Shown: positions 46,223-58,165 of the stretch, piece by piece
How the letters are laid out: the number at the start of each line of letters is the position of its first letter
Numbering within the stretch: the stretch's first letter is position 1
Assembly (NCBI RefSeq): GCF_000204055.1
Contig: NW_006768809.1
Span: forward strand, 350,686 to 414,685
Direction of reading: 5' to 3'
Source of the DNA: Melampsora larici-populina 98AG31
Taxonomy: Eukaryota; Basidiomycota; Pucciniomycetes; Pucciniales; Melampsoraceae
Length of the DNA stretch: 64,000 nucleotides
Translations under genes and position numbers: made by a program
Notes under the pieces: generated by a model
What the model was told of the DNA's origin: nothing
The model's database searches: none
What the model saw: the letters and a program-made list of their open reading frames with translations, nothing else

Positions 46223-49090
46223 TCCTTTCACTTGGAAATCAAAACCTTTATCAAAATCTTTTATTTAACTCACTCTCTGTCATGCTAAAAGCAAAGTGCA
46301 TATCTACTACATATACAAGTAAAAAGGAAATTCATCAAGATCTCACTATGGCTCCTTAGTTTTTTTGAATCCATATTATTATTAACAAATCTCATTGCAT
46401 TAATTCATCATCATCTTCTTACAACAAATATACAACAAACATGATAAAATCAACAAAAGAGAAATGCTTGAAAACACAAGCTACTATCTAACTTACAAGA
46501 AATCAACATGAAAGTTCAAAATCAAAAAGCCTACATATTATCTCTTACCATTCATTGATATTGATTTAGATTAAGAAACATATAAAAATGAACTGAAATC
46601 AAATTGAATGTGTTTATTGAACAATCTAGAACATTCTCAGACAGTCAAGAGAAAAGTCAATTAAATCAATGAATAAAACCAGCAATTAGTATATGTAATT
46701 ATGTAAAGCAGTTGGAAGGAGAAAGCAAAATGAATTAGAACAACTTACTAGTTCAATATCGGTCGGAGGTTGAATCACAGGATCAAATTGAAAAAAATCA
46801 AACTAGATTTATATTAAGAGAGAATGAATTGAAGGAGGCAGTGTTGATATTAGTAAAGATAAGAATAGAAGAGTTAAAAGAAACAGATGATTGAGTTACT
46901 GTGAATTCAAAAGTCGAGTTTGGAAGGGAATCAACTGGTTAGTGTGAGAGAAGCGAAGAGATCGGTCCAAATTGGTCGGAGCAAAAGGAACAAAGCGGGG
47001 AAAGATTGAGGAAAGAGCTTGAGGCCGAGTTGTGGTTGAGGTTGAGAAAGAATATAAAAGGGCCTGTTGTATGCAAGTAGTCTGGGGGATCTCATGTGTG
47101 TGTTCGTGTCTGGAGAACCTTTGTCTGTGTGTGTTTTTAAAAGTGTGTCCAGGTGTGTCTTCAGTGATCAAGTGTGCGCTTAAGAGTGACATTGAGTTTG
47201 AGTTTTTTTTAAAAAAAAGGTGTCTTTGAGTGTTCTAGATAAAAATCTAAAGAGTTAGAAGACAAGAATAAGAAAGTTGTTAGTTATATGATTATCAGAT
47301 TGAGAAGTGAAAGTTAAGAATAAAGCCTTACCTTGATTAAGAGACTATTGTGTTTGACTAGTGTTGTTTCTTTTTTTGTTTGTTAGCTGGTGCTGAGTTA
47401 TTTGTTGCTGAGCTGAGGCGTAAACTAGTGGTGGACTTGTCAAAATCAGGACTGCTTCAAGCTCAACTTTGCCAAACCCGCCTCTTGATTCAAGTCAAGG
47501 CCGGGTCGAACGGATCCCGGGCTACATAGACCGGACCTGTGTGTCCTTTATTACACATTGCCATAAAATCTCTAAAATTCGAAATTTGCATACCTTTGCA
47601 TCACAACATTGTGTAGAGTTGTGTGTGGTATCATCGGAGTCCGGCAAACCTTGCAGATCCTTTGGAAATATTAAAATTGTGTTACAGGAGGAATTCATAG
47701 GGATAGAAAATTGTTGAGAATTGCTCTAGTTCTTTTTCAAACTGCGCTAAATTTAAGGTTGAAGGCAGCGTAACGGCACCGTAGTTTAATCCGCTCTCTT
47801 GAGTGGTGATTCTTACCTTCACCGGCTCAACCTACGCTACACTGCGTAGGAGTTCTACAGCGGCAACACTAACCACTCGACAGGACCCCTGATAGCCCCT
47901 ATAAAGGTCCATTGTGTCAAAACTTGATTTTTGGCCCTTTTGGCTCTGAGTGGATTCGCTGGTTGTTGCCCCAAATCCCATTTTGGCTCCAAATTGACAA
48001 CATACATTTGAAAAAAGCACAAAATTTTGCCTAATTTGGCTCCAGGTAGACAACCAACATCTGAAACTTTGTTGGGTGTTTCAAAGGCCTTGGATGAAAC
48101 AAAAGATTTGGAAAAAAAAGTTGAAAAATGAACATTTTGAGAAACAAGTAAGTACACAGCCGCTAGAGATTAAAAAAATCTACTTTTTCTTTTTGCTTCT
48201 CTGGCGTTGACCAGCTAAATCTTGCTGTACAGATTGTATGTAACTTTTTTGACACATGGAAGCTAACAAATAACAAATGTTTCTCTTAATAAGAAGTATA
48301 CCATCTTCAGGCTCAGTCAGATCCTGCTGAGTAGCATCAAAGAGATATTGGATATCAGCTGCAGTAGTGAATGCATAGGTAAGGTGTTGAGGTGTATCTC
48401 CTTGATAGTCCAAGGCAGTTGAACTATTTGCCTTTTTTGGCGGGTTGTTGTGGGGTAGAAGGTTCAAAAGTTGCTTGTTGCTTGACATAAAATGAGTTGA
48501 TTGGTATGAGTGAACTCATAAGTCTGGTCTTTTACTTGCATGACTCTATATGACATATGTACCAAGATATTAAATCAGTTTGACTGTGGTGGATTCAGAC
48601 TTTTCTTTTGTAATCCAAGTAAAATTTGCTGGATTATACACACCTGTAAGACCACAATGGCAAATTAAATAGAAAGAATCTCCTTTATTTGTTATCTTAC
48701 AGATACCACACGGGTTTTGACGACATTTGCAGAGTATTGTATCCGGGTCAAAGGGTTTGCTTTGGCTGGTGGACATCTTCTTGTGACTTTGCAGAGAGTA
48801 AAACTGCTGAAAAATGATGTGTCTAGGTGATTCTTCCGTTTTGGGCTGGACTGAGACTGTGGCAAGTCTAACTAAACTGAATTGCTCCGTAGAAACAATA
48901 CACATAAAATTTTAGACCAAAAATCAGGTGTTTTTGGCTCCAAGGACACAATGACCTTAAGGAAAAAAAAAACCAAAAATTTGTCTTTTTGGCTCCAGGT
49001 TTCACAACAAACATATTTGCCAAGAATTGCATTTTGGCTCCAGCAAGACAATGGGGCTTTGGTGGTGCTATCAGGGGTCCTCACTCGACG
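46223..49090. mobile_element. Composite insertion in the LINE RNase H region
   Basis: Flanked by the direct repeat CATCTCA (46216-46222 and 49091-49097). Reading the LINE across it restores TYHTSDISIILNNQSVIKD. Ends are TCCTTTCACTTGG and ...CACTCGACG, without an obvious inverted repeat, so its class is unknown. The interior 46223-47880 shows no recognised gene; its last 1.2 kb are a nested hAT-like element. Confidence 0.65.
47882..49081. mobile_element. 1.2-kb hAT-like non-autonomous element
   Basis: 15-bp terminal repeats AGGACCCCTGATAGC...GCTATCAGGGGTCCT with a perfect 8-bp duplication CACTCGAC (47874-47881 and 49082-49089). Subterminal boxes TTTTTGGCTCC / GGAGCCAAAA recur on both sides. 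Minus-strand frames at 48180-48488 and 48570-48905 (the latter with Cys pairs CKCRQNPCGIC) show no transposase motif. Confidence 0.82.
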
Positions 49091-49826
49091 CATCTCAATT
49101 ATCCTCAATAACCAATCAGTCATCAAGGACTTGAGCAACTGTCCTCTGACCATTGCCTCCCTCCTGGACCGGAAGGAGACCTTCAAGATCCTTTTGTACC
49201 TGGCTGTGGCCTTTGTAAACGCGAGGGTCACAATCCAATGGTGACCGGGCCACAAAGGGGTGAGAGGAAATGAATCCATAGACAAAATTGCTAACAAGTT
49301 GGCCAACCGCGATCTTCCCAGCACCTTCACATCAACCCCCACTCTCGCGGGTTTCACCTCTGCAATAAAAGAGTGGTCCAAGCAGGACACCAACAATTTC
49401 TCTGACTTAGACATCAAACGACTGGGCCAAGCGCCCTCCGTGAAGCAACATCTTAAGGCGCTGAGCAACCTACAGAAGCACAAATGTGCATCCATTACTC
49501 AGCTACGTTCCAATCACGTTCACCTCAACTCTTACTTATTCAAATTTAAGCAGCGCTTTGACCCTGTGTGCAACTGCCAGGAAGGGGTCAAATCCATTGA
49601 TCACTTCCTTTTTGTCTGCCACAGATACACCAGCCTGAGGAAGAAGCTCTCTGCAGCACTACACAAACTCCAACTCAACGAGTCAACCACCATCCTCAAA
49701 GATCCACAAGCATTCAACGGCATCGCCAAATTCTGCACCTCAACCTGGCGGCTTAAACAACGCTGGGTTTGGGCCTCAATCACAGAGGAGGAGACCCCTA
49801 CACATGTCTCTGCCCCTGCCGTTTAA

Positions 49827-50045
49827 AACACATACACATTTGTCCTGTAGCGCCACCATTTGTACGTCCATAACACTTGTATTACCTTAAACAGCCAGCA
49901 CGTGTCCTTTTGCCCACAGGGGTTTTTACCGGAGCAGAGCACAAGTAGTTACAGTGCCTGATAGCCTACGGCTCAGGAGGCACTTTAAGCAATAACGGTA
50001 CTCAAAGTAAAAAGGTGGTTTCTGCCTACTTCAAGACCTAGAACC
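49827..50045 (+). other. LINE 3' untranslated region
   Basis: Follows the ORF2 stop. Part of it (GGTACTCAAAGTAAAAAGGTGGTTTCTGCC) is repeated inverted near 58095-58160, supporting a LINE 3' tail. The exact end is not clear because no poly-A or target duplication could be fixed. Confidence 0.5.
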
Positions 50046-50529
50046 TACTTTGTTTTTTTGGCGGGGACTTTTTTTCCAAGTATTTTTTCCTCAACCGGGT
50101 GGCTTTGAGGACCCTTTCTCTACTTTAAACATATGTACCTTCGGCTTTTGGCAAGAACTGTCTGGATCTGGTTCATGCATCCGGAAAGTTCCTATTGGGC
50201 GTGTATTCCACCTTGCAACCTTCATCCTCCTCTATCCTCCTTCATCTTACATTGGCTCACCACTTTCACCTCCAGATCATGACAATTTTTGATTTGAAAT
50301 CAGTCAATTGGTTTTTGAAACAATTGATTGTTTCAACTCTCACTTTCTAAAAGACAGAATTGTGCTGAGCAGTCTCAACTCAGGCTTTTGTTTGATTGTA
50401 CTTCAAACATTTCATTTCAGAGATGCCCAAAAAAGAAGAAAGAAACACACAAAAACCTTGACCAATCAACGCCTGAAGCGATACGCTGCACAATGTTTTG
50501 GTGTGATCTCATCAACTCAACTGCATGTA
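50046..50529. other. Spacer between LINE and hAT element
   Basis: No gene recognised. The last part (50491-50535) is a perfect 45-bp inverted match to 45164-45208 inside the 623-bp foldback element. Confidence 0.4.
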
Positions 50530-53500
50530 ACACACTCGCCACCGCTTTGGATTTTTTTTTTAGCGGGTCAACACGTCCCGCCACCGCCCTTACCCAAAAT
50601 CTGGGGTGGTAGCGGGTTGTCAAGGAGGCGGGGCGATATAGATTTACGCCCCGCGACCCCTTCTCAGAGCGGTTTGTAGCGTTCTGGGACAGCTGATGCG
50701 AGATATCGACAGCCAAACACTTTCTCAACAATCTTTGGCGCCTGTGGCACTGCTTGGCTACCTTGGACAAGCCCAAGACCCCTTTCAAATCATTCGATCT
50801 CGCATATCGTCAACCTTTTGGACAGTCAAATCTTTGACAAACACCTCTTATCGACGTCTCAAGGGTTTTGGATGGCTCAAATCATATCTGGTGAGTTTTT
50901 TTGTGCCCTTGATCCGTTATTCCAAGACCAAACTAACTGAAGTACCCCAACCTTTTCATGCATCCCTTCCGGTCATCGGATGTAAACTTTTGAAGCGACA
51001 CCATAGAGGCAGGCTGTTCATTTCAAGGGTATCCACTCAATCCGGTCTTCATAAGCTGAGCACTTCTCCCTCCCAATCCCCTCCTCGCACGATCGTTAAA
51101 CAATTAATCGTAAAAACTAATTAGTTCTTATTAGTTCTTATTATATTATCCTTGATTTATCACTTGATCTTATCTTTTTTGAATCACTTTGAAAACTCAC
51201 CTTCGAAGTCTTTTCTTCCCTGTATCCTTCGTACCTTCGATAGATTTTATCAAATGGCTCCTTCTACCACTTCATCTCTTGCTCCACCGATGAACACCGG
51301 TCCTACACTTCGCCCACGAACCCCTCCTAGTCCTAAGGAGGGGTTTGTTGTTCAATCTCCTGACTCCAGAGTTTCTGTCCAGCGTCCGATTCCTTCCAGC
51401 GACAGCGAACTACCCGGAGACATAGACTTTGATAGTCTTGCCTTCGATCCTTCTCAGGTTCCCAACGACTCCGAGTCCGAAGCTGAATCATCTGTTGTTG
51501 AGATTGTCAAAGCCAAGGATTCCGTGACAAAGATCAAAAAGAACAAAAAGAAGAAAAGTGTTTCTAAGCGTCGTCCTCGGGGTTCTGGCTCTTCAGTCAT
51601 CTTGATTCGAGGCCCAGGAAAGAAACCCAAAAAGGCCATTAAGGCCGTTGCACCAGTAGTAAGTCATGATTTCAATCTTTGATTGCTTTCATTAACTGAC
51701 GAATCTTTCTTTTTGATGTTTGTCTCTTGATACCATCAGACTGGTATTCCAGACGGTATCGACATCAATCAGGACTCCGATATCGAAGTGGTCGAAACCG
51801 AAGGGGTTCGCCGTGCCCAACTGGGACGGGTCTCCAAACTGTTGGAGTACTTCGAATCCCCAACTCACATCAAAGGCGAGGTGAGGCCTATTTCTATTTA
51901 TCTTTTTCTCATTTCAATGGAAGGTAATTCCAATGCTGATATTTAAATTGATCATTGTTTCTATTTTTCTTCTGTAGAGTGGTGATAATCCACATTCCTA
52001 CAGGTGCCGATGGTGTAAGGGAAGATTTGTCCGAGGTCTGCGAACTCACTACAATCTATACGCCCACCGCGACGGCGCTAAGGGACGGTCTGCCTGTCCA
52101 CTTCAATCTCGTTCCATTCAAGCTGGCTGTGTTCTTCCACCCTCATGGGCTCAAGAAAACGCTGCTACAGAAGTTGCTTTGAATGAAGCTAATGGACAAC
52201 CTACCCTTGATTCGTTCTTATCACGCACTACCTTCAATGTGGACTTGTGCAACACAGTCCTTGTGATGTGGATTCTTTTGCACGCTCTCCCTTTCAATCG
52301 TTTCTTTGATGCCCCCCTTCGTGCGGCATTTAAACTTGCCAATCGACGTGCCGATCTTAGGACTCCAACGTAGGCTGCTGGTGTGGCTAAGGACTTGTAT
52401 AGTAGCTTAAGAAAGTCGGCTATCTCTTTGATTAAAGTGAGTCACTTTTCAAATTGTTATGATTTGTTCTTTCACCCAAACTGATATTTGAAACACCTTG
52501 TCACAGAACAACTCGAGCAAGTTCTCTCTCATCCATGATGTATGGACGACGAAGGGAAATCGGTTCGCCTTCATCGGTGTATCAGCAAACTACATTGACG
52601 ATGACTGGAATTTCCGAACGATCCACCTCACCTTGAAGTTAGTTGCATGGAACAAGTATGGGTACCTCCTAGCCAAAACAGTTGGGCGATTTTTAATGGC
52701 TCACGACTTGCACACCAAGATAAGTAATTTCATATATCTTTCAATCATCTATTTTCCTATCAGTAGCTAATTTGATCTTCAATTATTTACATGCTAGGTC
52801 AGACAACGGATTCGGGTGCTTCTAACAACACAATGGCGCGCGAAATGGAGATAATGTTTTCAGAAGGTGACAATCCTACTGACTGGGACTCTTCACAAAA
52901 TCACGTCAGGTGCTATGCCCACAAGCTTGGATTAGTGGTTAAGAAGGGTCTTAAAGTATTGGGTTTGTCCGCTGGTCATATCAAACCTACCACCCCCGCC
53001 AACACTTCAGTCCCTATCCCAGCCATCGTGCTGAATGATGATTTGACTGAAAATACCATCGAACACGACGATTCCGATGATGAAGATGATTTCATTGATT
53101 CTGACATCCACGCAAGACACGAGAGGGCTGGGGATGATGAAAAGTCTGACGATCCGACTTGTGATGATCTTCCCACCAATGGCTGCATTGTAGTCAAAGG
53201 TGCATTGAAGGTACGTTTTCTTTCTTGTTCTCATCACTTCGCTTTGCTTTCATCTCATAGCTGACATCACTTCACTTCAGTTGAAGGAATTCAATGCCCT
53301 TCTCACTCGCAGCAATGCCCGGCGAGGTGAGTTCCATGCTCGAGCTGCTCAGATGGCCTACGATGGACCGGGTCCAATTGCGGGTTGGGGTGTTTGATGG
53401 AACATCGATCTAGAGATGTTTTCTCGCCTAGTAGCTGCAAGAGATGTAAGTGGTTTGGTCTGATTGATGCAGTCAGGTACAGAAGAGCTACTAACAGTAT

Positions 53501-55035
53501 TTACATACTTTTGCAGGTTGTGGATTCTATTCTTATCGCAGACCGTAAAACTAGATATTATCAAGGTATTATGATGACGATGGATGAATGGGAAGCTGTC
53601 GATACGCTATGCAAGATTTTAGAAGTGAGTAGCTATGTCAAGCTTTGTTGGTTCTCTATGAAACAAGTGCTGACACTCTCAATTTCCAGGTGTTTCGTCG
53701 CTCGACCAAGCGTATGGAAGGCAATGCCCCAACGGGTGCTATTCTCCTTGCTGAGTATCTCAGAGTACGCGACCTGCTCACTGAGATCAGTGGTTCAACC
53801 ACTTTTCCAAGCCTTGGTATTATGGTAGATACCATGATCCAACAGCTTGATAAATATCAATCAGAAGCTGTCTCTGCCGAGGTCATTGTACTGGTCACAA
53901 TCCTCAACCCTAGGTACCGACTTAAATTTTTCAAACTGCACTACCCAGAAGAATCTTCGCAAGCTCAAACATGCATGGAGGATATTTTCAAAAAGACCTT
54001 GGAAGATTGGCCTGCTACCCCACCCTCTACCCCTAGTCCAACTCCTTCGCCTTTGGGTGGAGTATATGACCAGTTTGACGTGTTTACTTCATCTGCAACC
54101 TTTCAAACACCCGAAACAATGCGAGCGGCTGAACTAGACCTCTATCTTCAAGGAAATCACCCAATTCTCCCTGGCCAATTGGAGCTGTCTTGGTGGATGG
54201 TAGGTTTTGTATCTGACTCGTGACTCAGATACAATAGATGACTGACCTGATATCTTCTGCGACAGGATAATGCTTGTCACTACCCTGTCCTTGCATCAAT
54301 TGCAAGAGACTATCTCAGCATTTCAGCCACTTCTTGCGCAGAAGAGCGTGTATTTTCTTCCGCGGCCGATATTGCTGTTCCTGGCCGAGGGTCTTTGAAA
54401 CCCAAAACAATCACTCGTGCTGTTGGCTGTCGTGAATGGCTAAGATACAGAATAACTACCGAAGACACTTTCTCAGAGGCCCTTACTTATCTTTCTTCGT
54501 ATAAAAATCATACACGCAAATGATCAATTGTTTTACATTTTACTTTAATTTTTGTTTTCGAGTCACTCATTATTGGTTTCTTTAAGTATCATCTTTTGTC
54601 TTTTTTCTTCCTCTGATAGTCTCTTGTGGTTGTTTTTCTTCTTTATTTTTATCTTCACTTTTTTAATGTTTCGAGTCACTCGTTTTCCATCATTGTCCTA
54701 TTTTTGTTTTGTTTCCTCCATGTTTTTGGTTAGAATTATGCTTTCAAGTCACTCCTTAATTATGTTTTTTAAGTATCTTATTATATATACATGTACCTAT
54801 TCAGTTCGGTGTTTATATTGAAAAAAAAATTGTGTATAGAAATATCGCCTCGTGCCGCTCCCTCGGCTTCAAAATGGCGGAAGCGGGGCGAGAGCGGGTC
54901 CCACGCGCGCACCGCTCTGGCGCTCGTGTATCGGCTCTTGGACATGCAGCGGAGCGAAAGCGGTTCAATATGTAGCGGCACAACGCTCCGCTGCAAAAAA
55001 ACCCCCAAAAAGCGGGGCGAAGCGGGGCGCTTCAG
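50530..55035 (+). mobile_element. hAT transposon with GC-rich ends
   Basis: Both ends carry GC-rich sequence in inverted arrangement: CGCC(A)CCGCTTT...AGCGG near 50537-50570 on the left, and its counterpart CCGCT...AAAGCGGGGCG near 54960-55030 on the right. The whole encloses a hAT transposase. The precise termini and the 8-bp duplication could not be fixed by eye. Confidence 0.6.
51254..54523 (+). pseudogene. hAT transposase with BED finger, two stops
   Basis: Start MAPSTTSSLAPP at 51254. Exon 1 (51254-51658) is a Ser/Pro and Lys-rich N-terminus. Exon 2 (51740-51880) ends in THIKGE. Exon 3 holds a BED-type finger (YRCRWCKG... THYNLYAHRDG) and the start of the catalytic core. Further exons give FSLIHDVWTTKGNRFAFIG, DSGASNNTMA, NHVRCYAHKLGLVVKKGL and an acidic insert. 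The C-terminal dimerisation region reads LELSWW, then after an intron YPVLASIARDYLSISATSCA and EERVFSSAADI, typical of hAT. A TAG at 52371-52373 and a TGA at 53395-53397 (before WNIDLE, where Arg is usual) interrupt the frame. Length of about 850 residues is normal for the family. Confidence 0.82.
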
Positions 55036-55592
55036 GTGTTGGACCAATCAATCATTTTTGAAAACAATCAATCATCACAGCTTGCACGGGGCCACAGAGT
55101 AATCATACCAATCAGCTTTCGAACCATCTATTGTTTCTAAAATCTACTGTTAGTCACAACTCTCAAGACTTTAGAATTAAGATTGTATCAGTCAAGAATT
55201 CAGGGTGTGAAGGATTTTATTGAGATTGACTAATCTGATGATACTTTTCATTAAAATAATCAGAAACCAATTCCAATTGATCCAAATCAAATCCATCTTC
55301 AACTTGATGATCATTTGGTATATCAAATGAAAAGAATGTAATCAGGCACAATACAATACTAGAATGAGGTGGTAAGTCTAGAATCTGTTGATTTGAATGC
55401 TTGGAATGAGTAGGTGAATTGATTGAAGTAGTTGAACAGGCAGATGATTTTGTCAATGCTAAAGGGTTTGCTCTGAAATTGAGTTGTGGGTGAATTTGGA
55501 GAGGGAGACCAATGGGTTGAACCTTGCAGGATAGGATGGTGGTGATGAGCGGAAATTGAGCCACCGGCACGGCGTTCTAAAGAGTGCTTGCC
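54524..55592. other. hAT 3' region and spacer
   Basis: A T-rich 3' region (54524-54790) contains three copies of a CGAGTCACTC-type box (near 54558, 54671, 54748), followed by the GC-rich hAT end. 55036-55592 has no recognised gene. Confidence 0.4.
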
Positions 55593-55781
55593 AAACTTAA
55601 CAAAGTCCCTCGCCAAAGGCCCAAGCCCCAGCAAGGGACTTACCGCATAAACTGAAATGCTGGCGTGAGAAGTGAGCTGTATTTGCTCCAAATTCTCTAC
55701 ATCTGTTTGTTTTTTTCTCTCTCAACAAACATGTCTTGCAACAAAGAAAGAAGAAAATGGCAAGGGACCATTACATATGTA

Positions 55782-57658
55782 CGGAATGCGAGGTGTGTCA
55801 AAGTGACAAATAGAATTTCAAAATTGGAAATTTCAGAATCCCCGGGTCAGAAATTGACAAAACTGGATTAAACACCAGATTTAACTCAAATACTGGTCTG
55901 AAACCCCCTGTATTGGGGATAAAACCAAACTTTCTGCCAGTTTCCCCTGTTTGCAAACCGCAACTCAAATTACAACCATTGACTTGGCACTTTGGCACAA
56001 ATAATACACGAAAATTTCAAGAAATCAAATTTTCAACATGTCAAAATTCACAAACGTAAAAAACAACAAAACACACAAGGTCATGTGACCAGTTGTGGAC
56101 TGGGATTTTGCTCAATGGTACACATAGTCAATATCAATGACTGATATTGCCATTACAAAATTCATTAAAGGCAACACAATCAAAGGACACAATGACAAAC
56201 ATGATCACTAGAGGACCACCTAAGCCTGGGTGGTCCATGTAATCAAATTTGACCACCCAGGCTTAGGTGGTATATAGACAACAGCCTTGAAGGCCTAAGA
56301 CTAGGTGGTCAAACTTTATTAGATAGACCACCTAGGCTTAGGTGGTCTTTTTCTCCAGTCAAGAAACTGGAGAAAAAGCCCTGGAACTGGTCCCATGGTA
56401 CTCTATCCAGTTTATTGACTGAAGAAGAGGACTAAATAAGCCTAGGTAGTCCTCCTATTAAACTTGGACCACCTAGGCCTGTTCTCCAGTCGATCGACTG
56501 GAGAAGAGGACCACATAAGCCAAGGTGGTCCTCCCATTGAACTTGGACCACCTAGGCCTGTTCTCCAGTCGATTGACTGGAGAAGAGGACCACATAAGCC
56601 AAGGTGGTCCTCCTATTGAACTTGGACCACCTAGGCCTGTTCTCCAGTCGATCGACTGGAGAAGAGGACCACATAAGCCTAGGTGGTCCTCCTAGTAAAC
56701 TGGGACCACCTAGGCCTGTTCTCCAGTCGATCGACTGGAGAAGAAGACCACATAAGCCTAGGTGGTCCTCCTAGTAAACTGGGACCACCTAGGCCTGTTC
56801 TCCAGTCGATCGACTGGACAAGAAGACCACATAAGCCTAGGTGGTCCTCCTAGTAAACTGGGACCACCTAGGCCTGTTCTCCAGTCGATCGACTGGAGAA
56901 GAGAACTACATAAGCCTAGGTGGTCCTCCTATTGAACTTGGACCACCTAGGCCCGTTCTCCAGTTGATTGACTGGAGAAGAGAGCCACCTAAGCCTAGGT
57001 GGTCTATCTATTAAAGTTTGACCACCTAGGCTTAGGTGGTTTAGGCTGTGGTCTATGCTACCTTACCAAAGGTGATCAAACCATAAATAAAGGGGATTTG
57101 GTGGTCTTTGACTGGAGAGAGTACCTGGGGACTGGTATGTATACTTGACTAAAGCTGTAGACCACCTAACACTGGGTGGTCCAACCCTAAAACCAGGATT
57201 ACGTAGCCTGTCTGAAGCAGCTACCTGGGGACCGGCGGTACACCCATACCAGTTTTCTTCAGTTGATTGACTGAAGCTGTGGGCTACCTAAGACTAGGTC
57301 AATCATGATTGTGGAAGAAGTAGGTTTTGGCTAGTATTGTTGTTGTGTGGTAGGTGTTATGTTTTGCCTTCTGTGCTTTTTTAAGTTGGCGAATTTTGAC
57401 ATGTTGAACATTTGATTCCTTGAAATTTCCACGTATATATTGTGCCAAAGTGCCAACTCAGCAGTCAAAATCGCAGTCGTGGTTAGTAAACCGTGAGAAC
57501 TGGCAGAAAGTGTGGTTTTATCCCAAATACAGGGGGTTTCAGACCAGTATTTGAGTTAATTTTAAAGTTTAATCCAGTTTTGTCAATTTCTGACTCGGGG
57601 ATTCTGAAATTTGTTTTTTGGAAATTTGATTTGGCACTTTGGCACACCTTGCATTCCG
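55782..57658. mobile_element. Satellite-bearing foldback element, complete copy
   Basis: 1877 bp, ends CGGAATGCGAGGTGTG...CACACCTTGCATTCCG, flanked by the palindromic 10-bp duplication TACATATGTA (55772-55781 and 57659-57668). Each arm has a unique part of about 400 bp, and the centre consists of 80-bp palindromic tandem units. The unique parts of left and right arms differ by about a fifth, whereas the left arm is nearly identical to the copy at 1-901. Confidence 0.85.
56400..57020. repeat. 80-bp tandem palindromic satellite
   Basis: About seven units, starting near 56479, 56559, 56639, 56719, 56799, 56879 and 56957 (GTTCTCCAGTCGATCGACTGG). Each has the 16-bp palindrome and GGACCACCTAGGCC / GCCTAGGTGGTCC boxes. 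Neighbouring units differ by only a few bases, a sign of recent homogenisation. Confidence 0.92.
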
Positions 57659-58094
57659 TACATATGTACCAATTGCAACCTCCTTTCTATCTTTCTGGGA
57701 AGTTATCTTTTTGAGTAGTTGAAGATCAATTATTTTGACCGCTTTCTGAGAAATAAAGGCTTTGAGCCGGCTCACCGCTGCTGAAAAATGAAAACAGACC
57801 CATTTTTGATTCCCCAGTAGCCCAAGTTCCAGACCAGATTTGGGGGAGCTTGCAATTGGCTCATATGTAATGAATATTTGCCATCATCCTTTTATTTACC
57901 TCCGAGACCTGTTTATTTAGGAACAAATCAAAGAATTCAAAGTAGTGTTTTTTGAGCCAATACAGGCTACTTCTCACGCCAGGATTCCGTTCTATGCGGT
58001 AAGTCCCTTGCTGGGGCTTGGGCCTTTGGCGAGGGACTTTGTTAAGTTTGAGTGCTTGCCTACTTTTTCTGGGTGGTGCCTAGTTTTTACAAGT

Positions 58095-58165
58095 AGGTTT
58101 CCCTAGGTTTCCCAGCTAGGCAGAAACCACCTTTTTACTTTGAGTACCGTTAATGCATTTAAAAA
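58095..58165 (-). mobile_element. LINE 3' end fragment
   Basis: Reverse-complement match to the LINE 3' untranslated region at 49990-50030 (ACGGTACTCAAAGTAAAAAG, GGTGGTTTCTGCC). Only the tail is present, as expected for 5'-truncated LINE copies. Confidence 0.65.

Larger units (their letters stand above)
34169..49826 (+). pseudogene. LINE ORF2 (endonuclease, reverse transcriptase, RNase H), interrupted
   Basis: Exploded ORF2. The APE-type endonuclease lies at 34169-35200 (SILQLNCCHS; TDCNLHYSLWNP; TSHFSDHQTL). A TGA at 35201-35203 follows. Then KAPGRDGIQNW (36110) opens the reverse transcriptase, continuing with HYGGRPNRLSQEAL, then after the Helitron VGAMFADVKSVFP (with a one-base frameshift near 44255), LPQGSPLSPLLYLLY and GFVDNVILLAS where FADD is expected. 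RNase H follows at 45990-46200 (IYTNGSR, expected TDGS; GIYQAEYKGV) and resumes at 49098 (LNNQSVIKDL), with a TGA at 49242 beside PGHKGVRGNE. A CCHC-like tail (CNCQEGVKSIDHFLFVCHRY) ends at 49826. Without insertions the LINE coding part is about 5.6 kb, a normal length. Catalytic Asp changes make it dead. Confidence 0.85.
55593..58049. mobile_element. MULE-like foldback element with 11-bp duplication
   Basis: Inverted arms start AAACTTAACAAAGTCCCTCG and share about 85 bp (55593-55680 and 57965-58049). The direct repeat GAGTGCTTGCC flanks it (55582-55592 and 58050-58060). It lacks coding sequence of its own, and most of its interior is the nested satellite foldback. Duplications of 9-11 bp point to the Mutator-like superfamily. 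Confidence 0.78.

Noticed and set aside
1..56690. A single 57-kb giant element bounded by the near-identical inverted arms at 1-901 and 55782-56690
   Set aside because: The right-hand copy is itself a complete foldback element with its own 10-bp target duplication, so the two are independent copies in opposite orientation.
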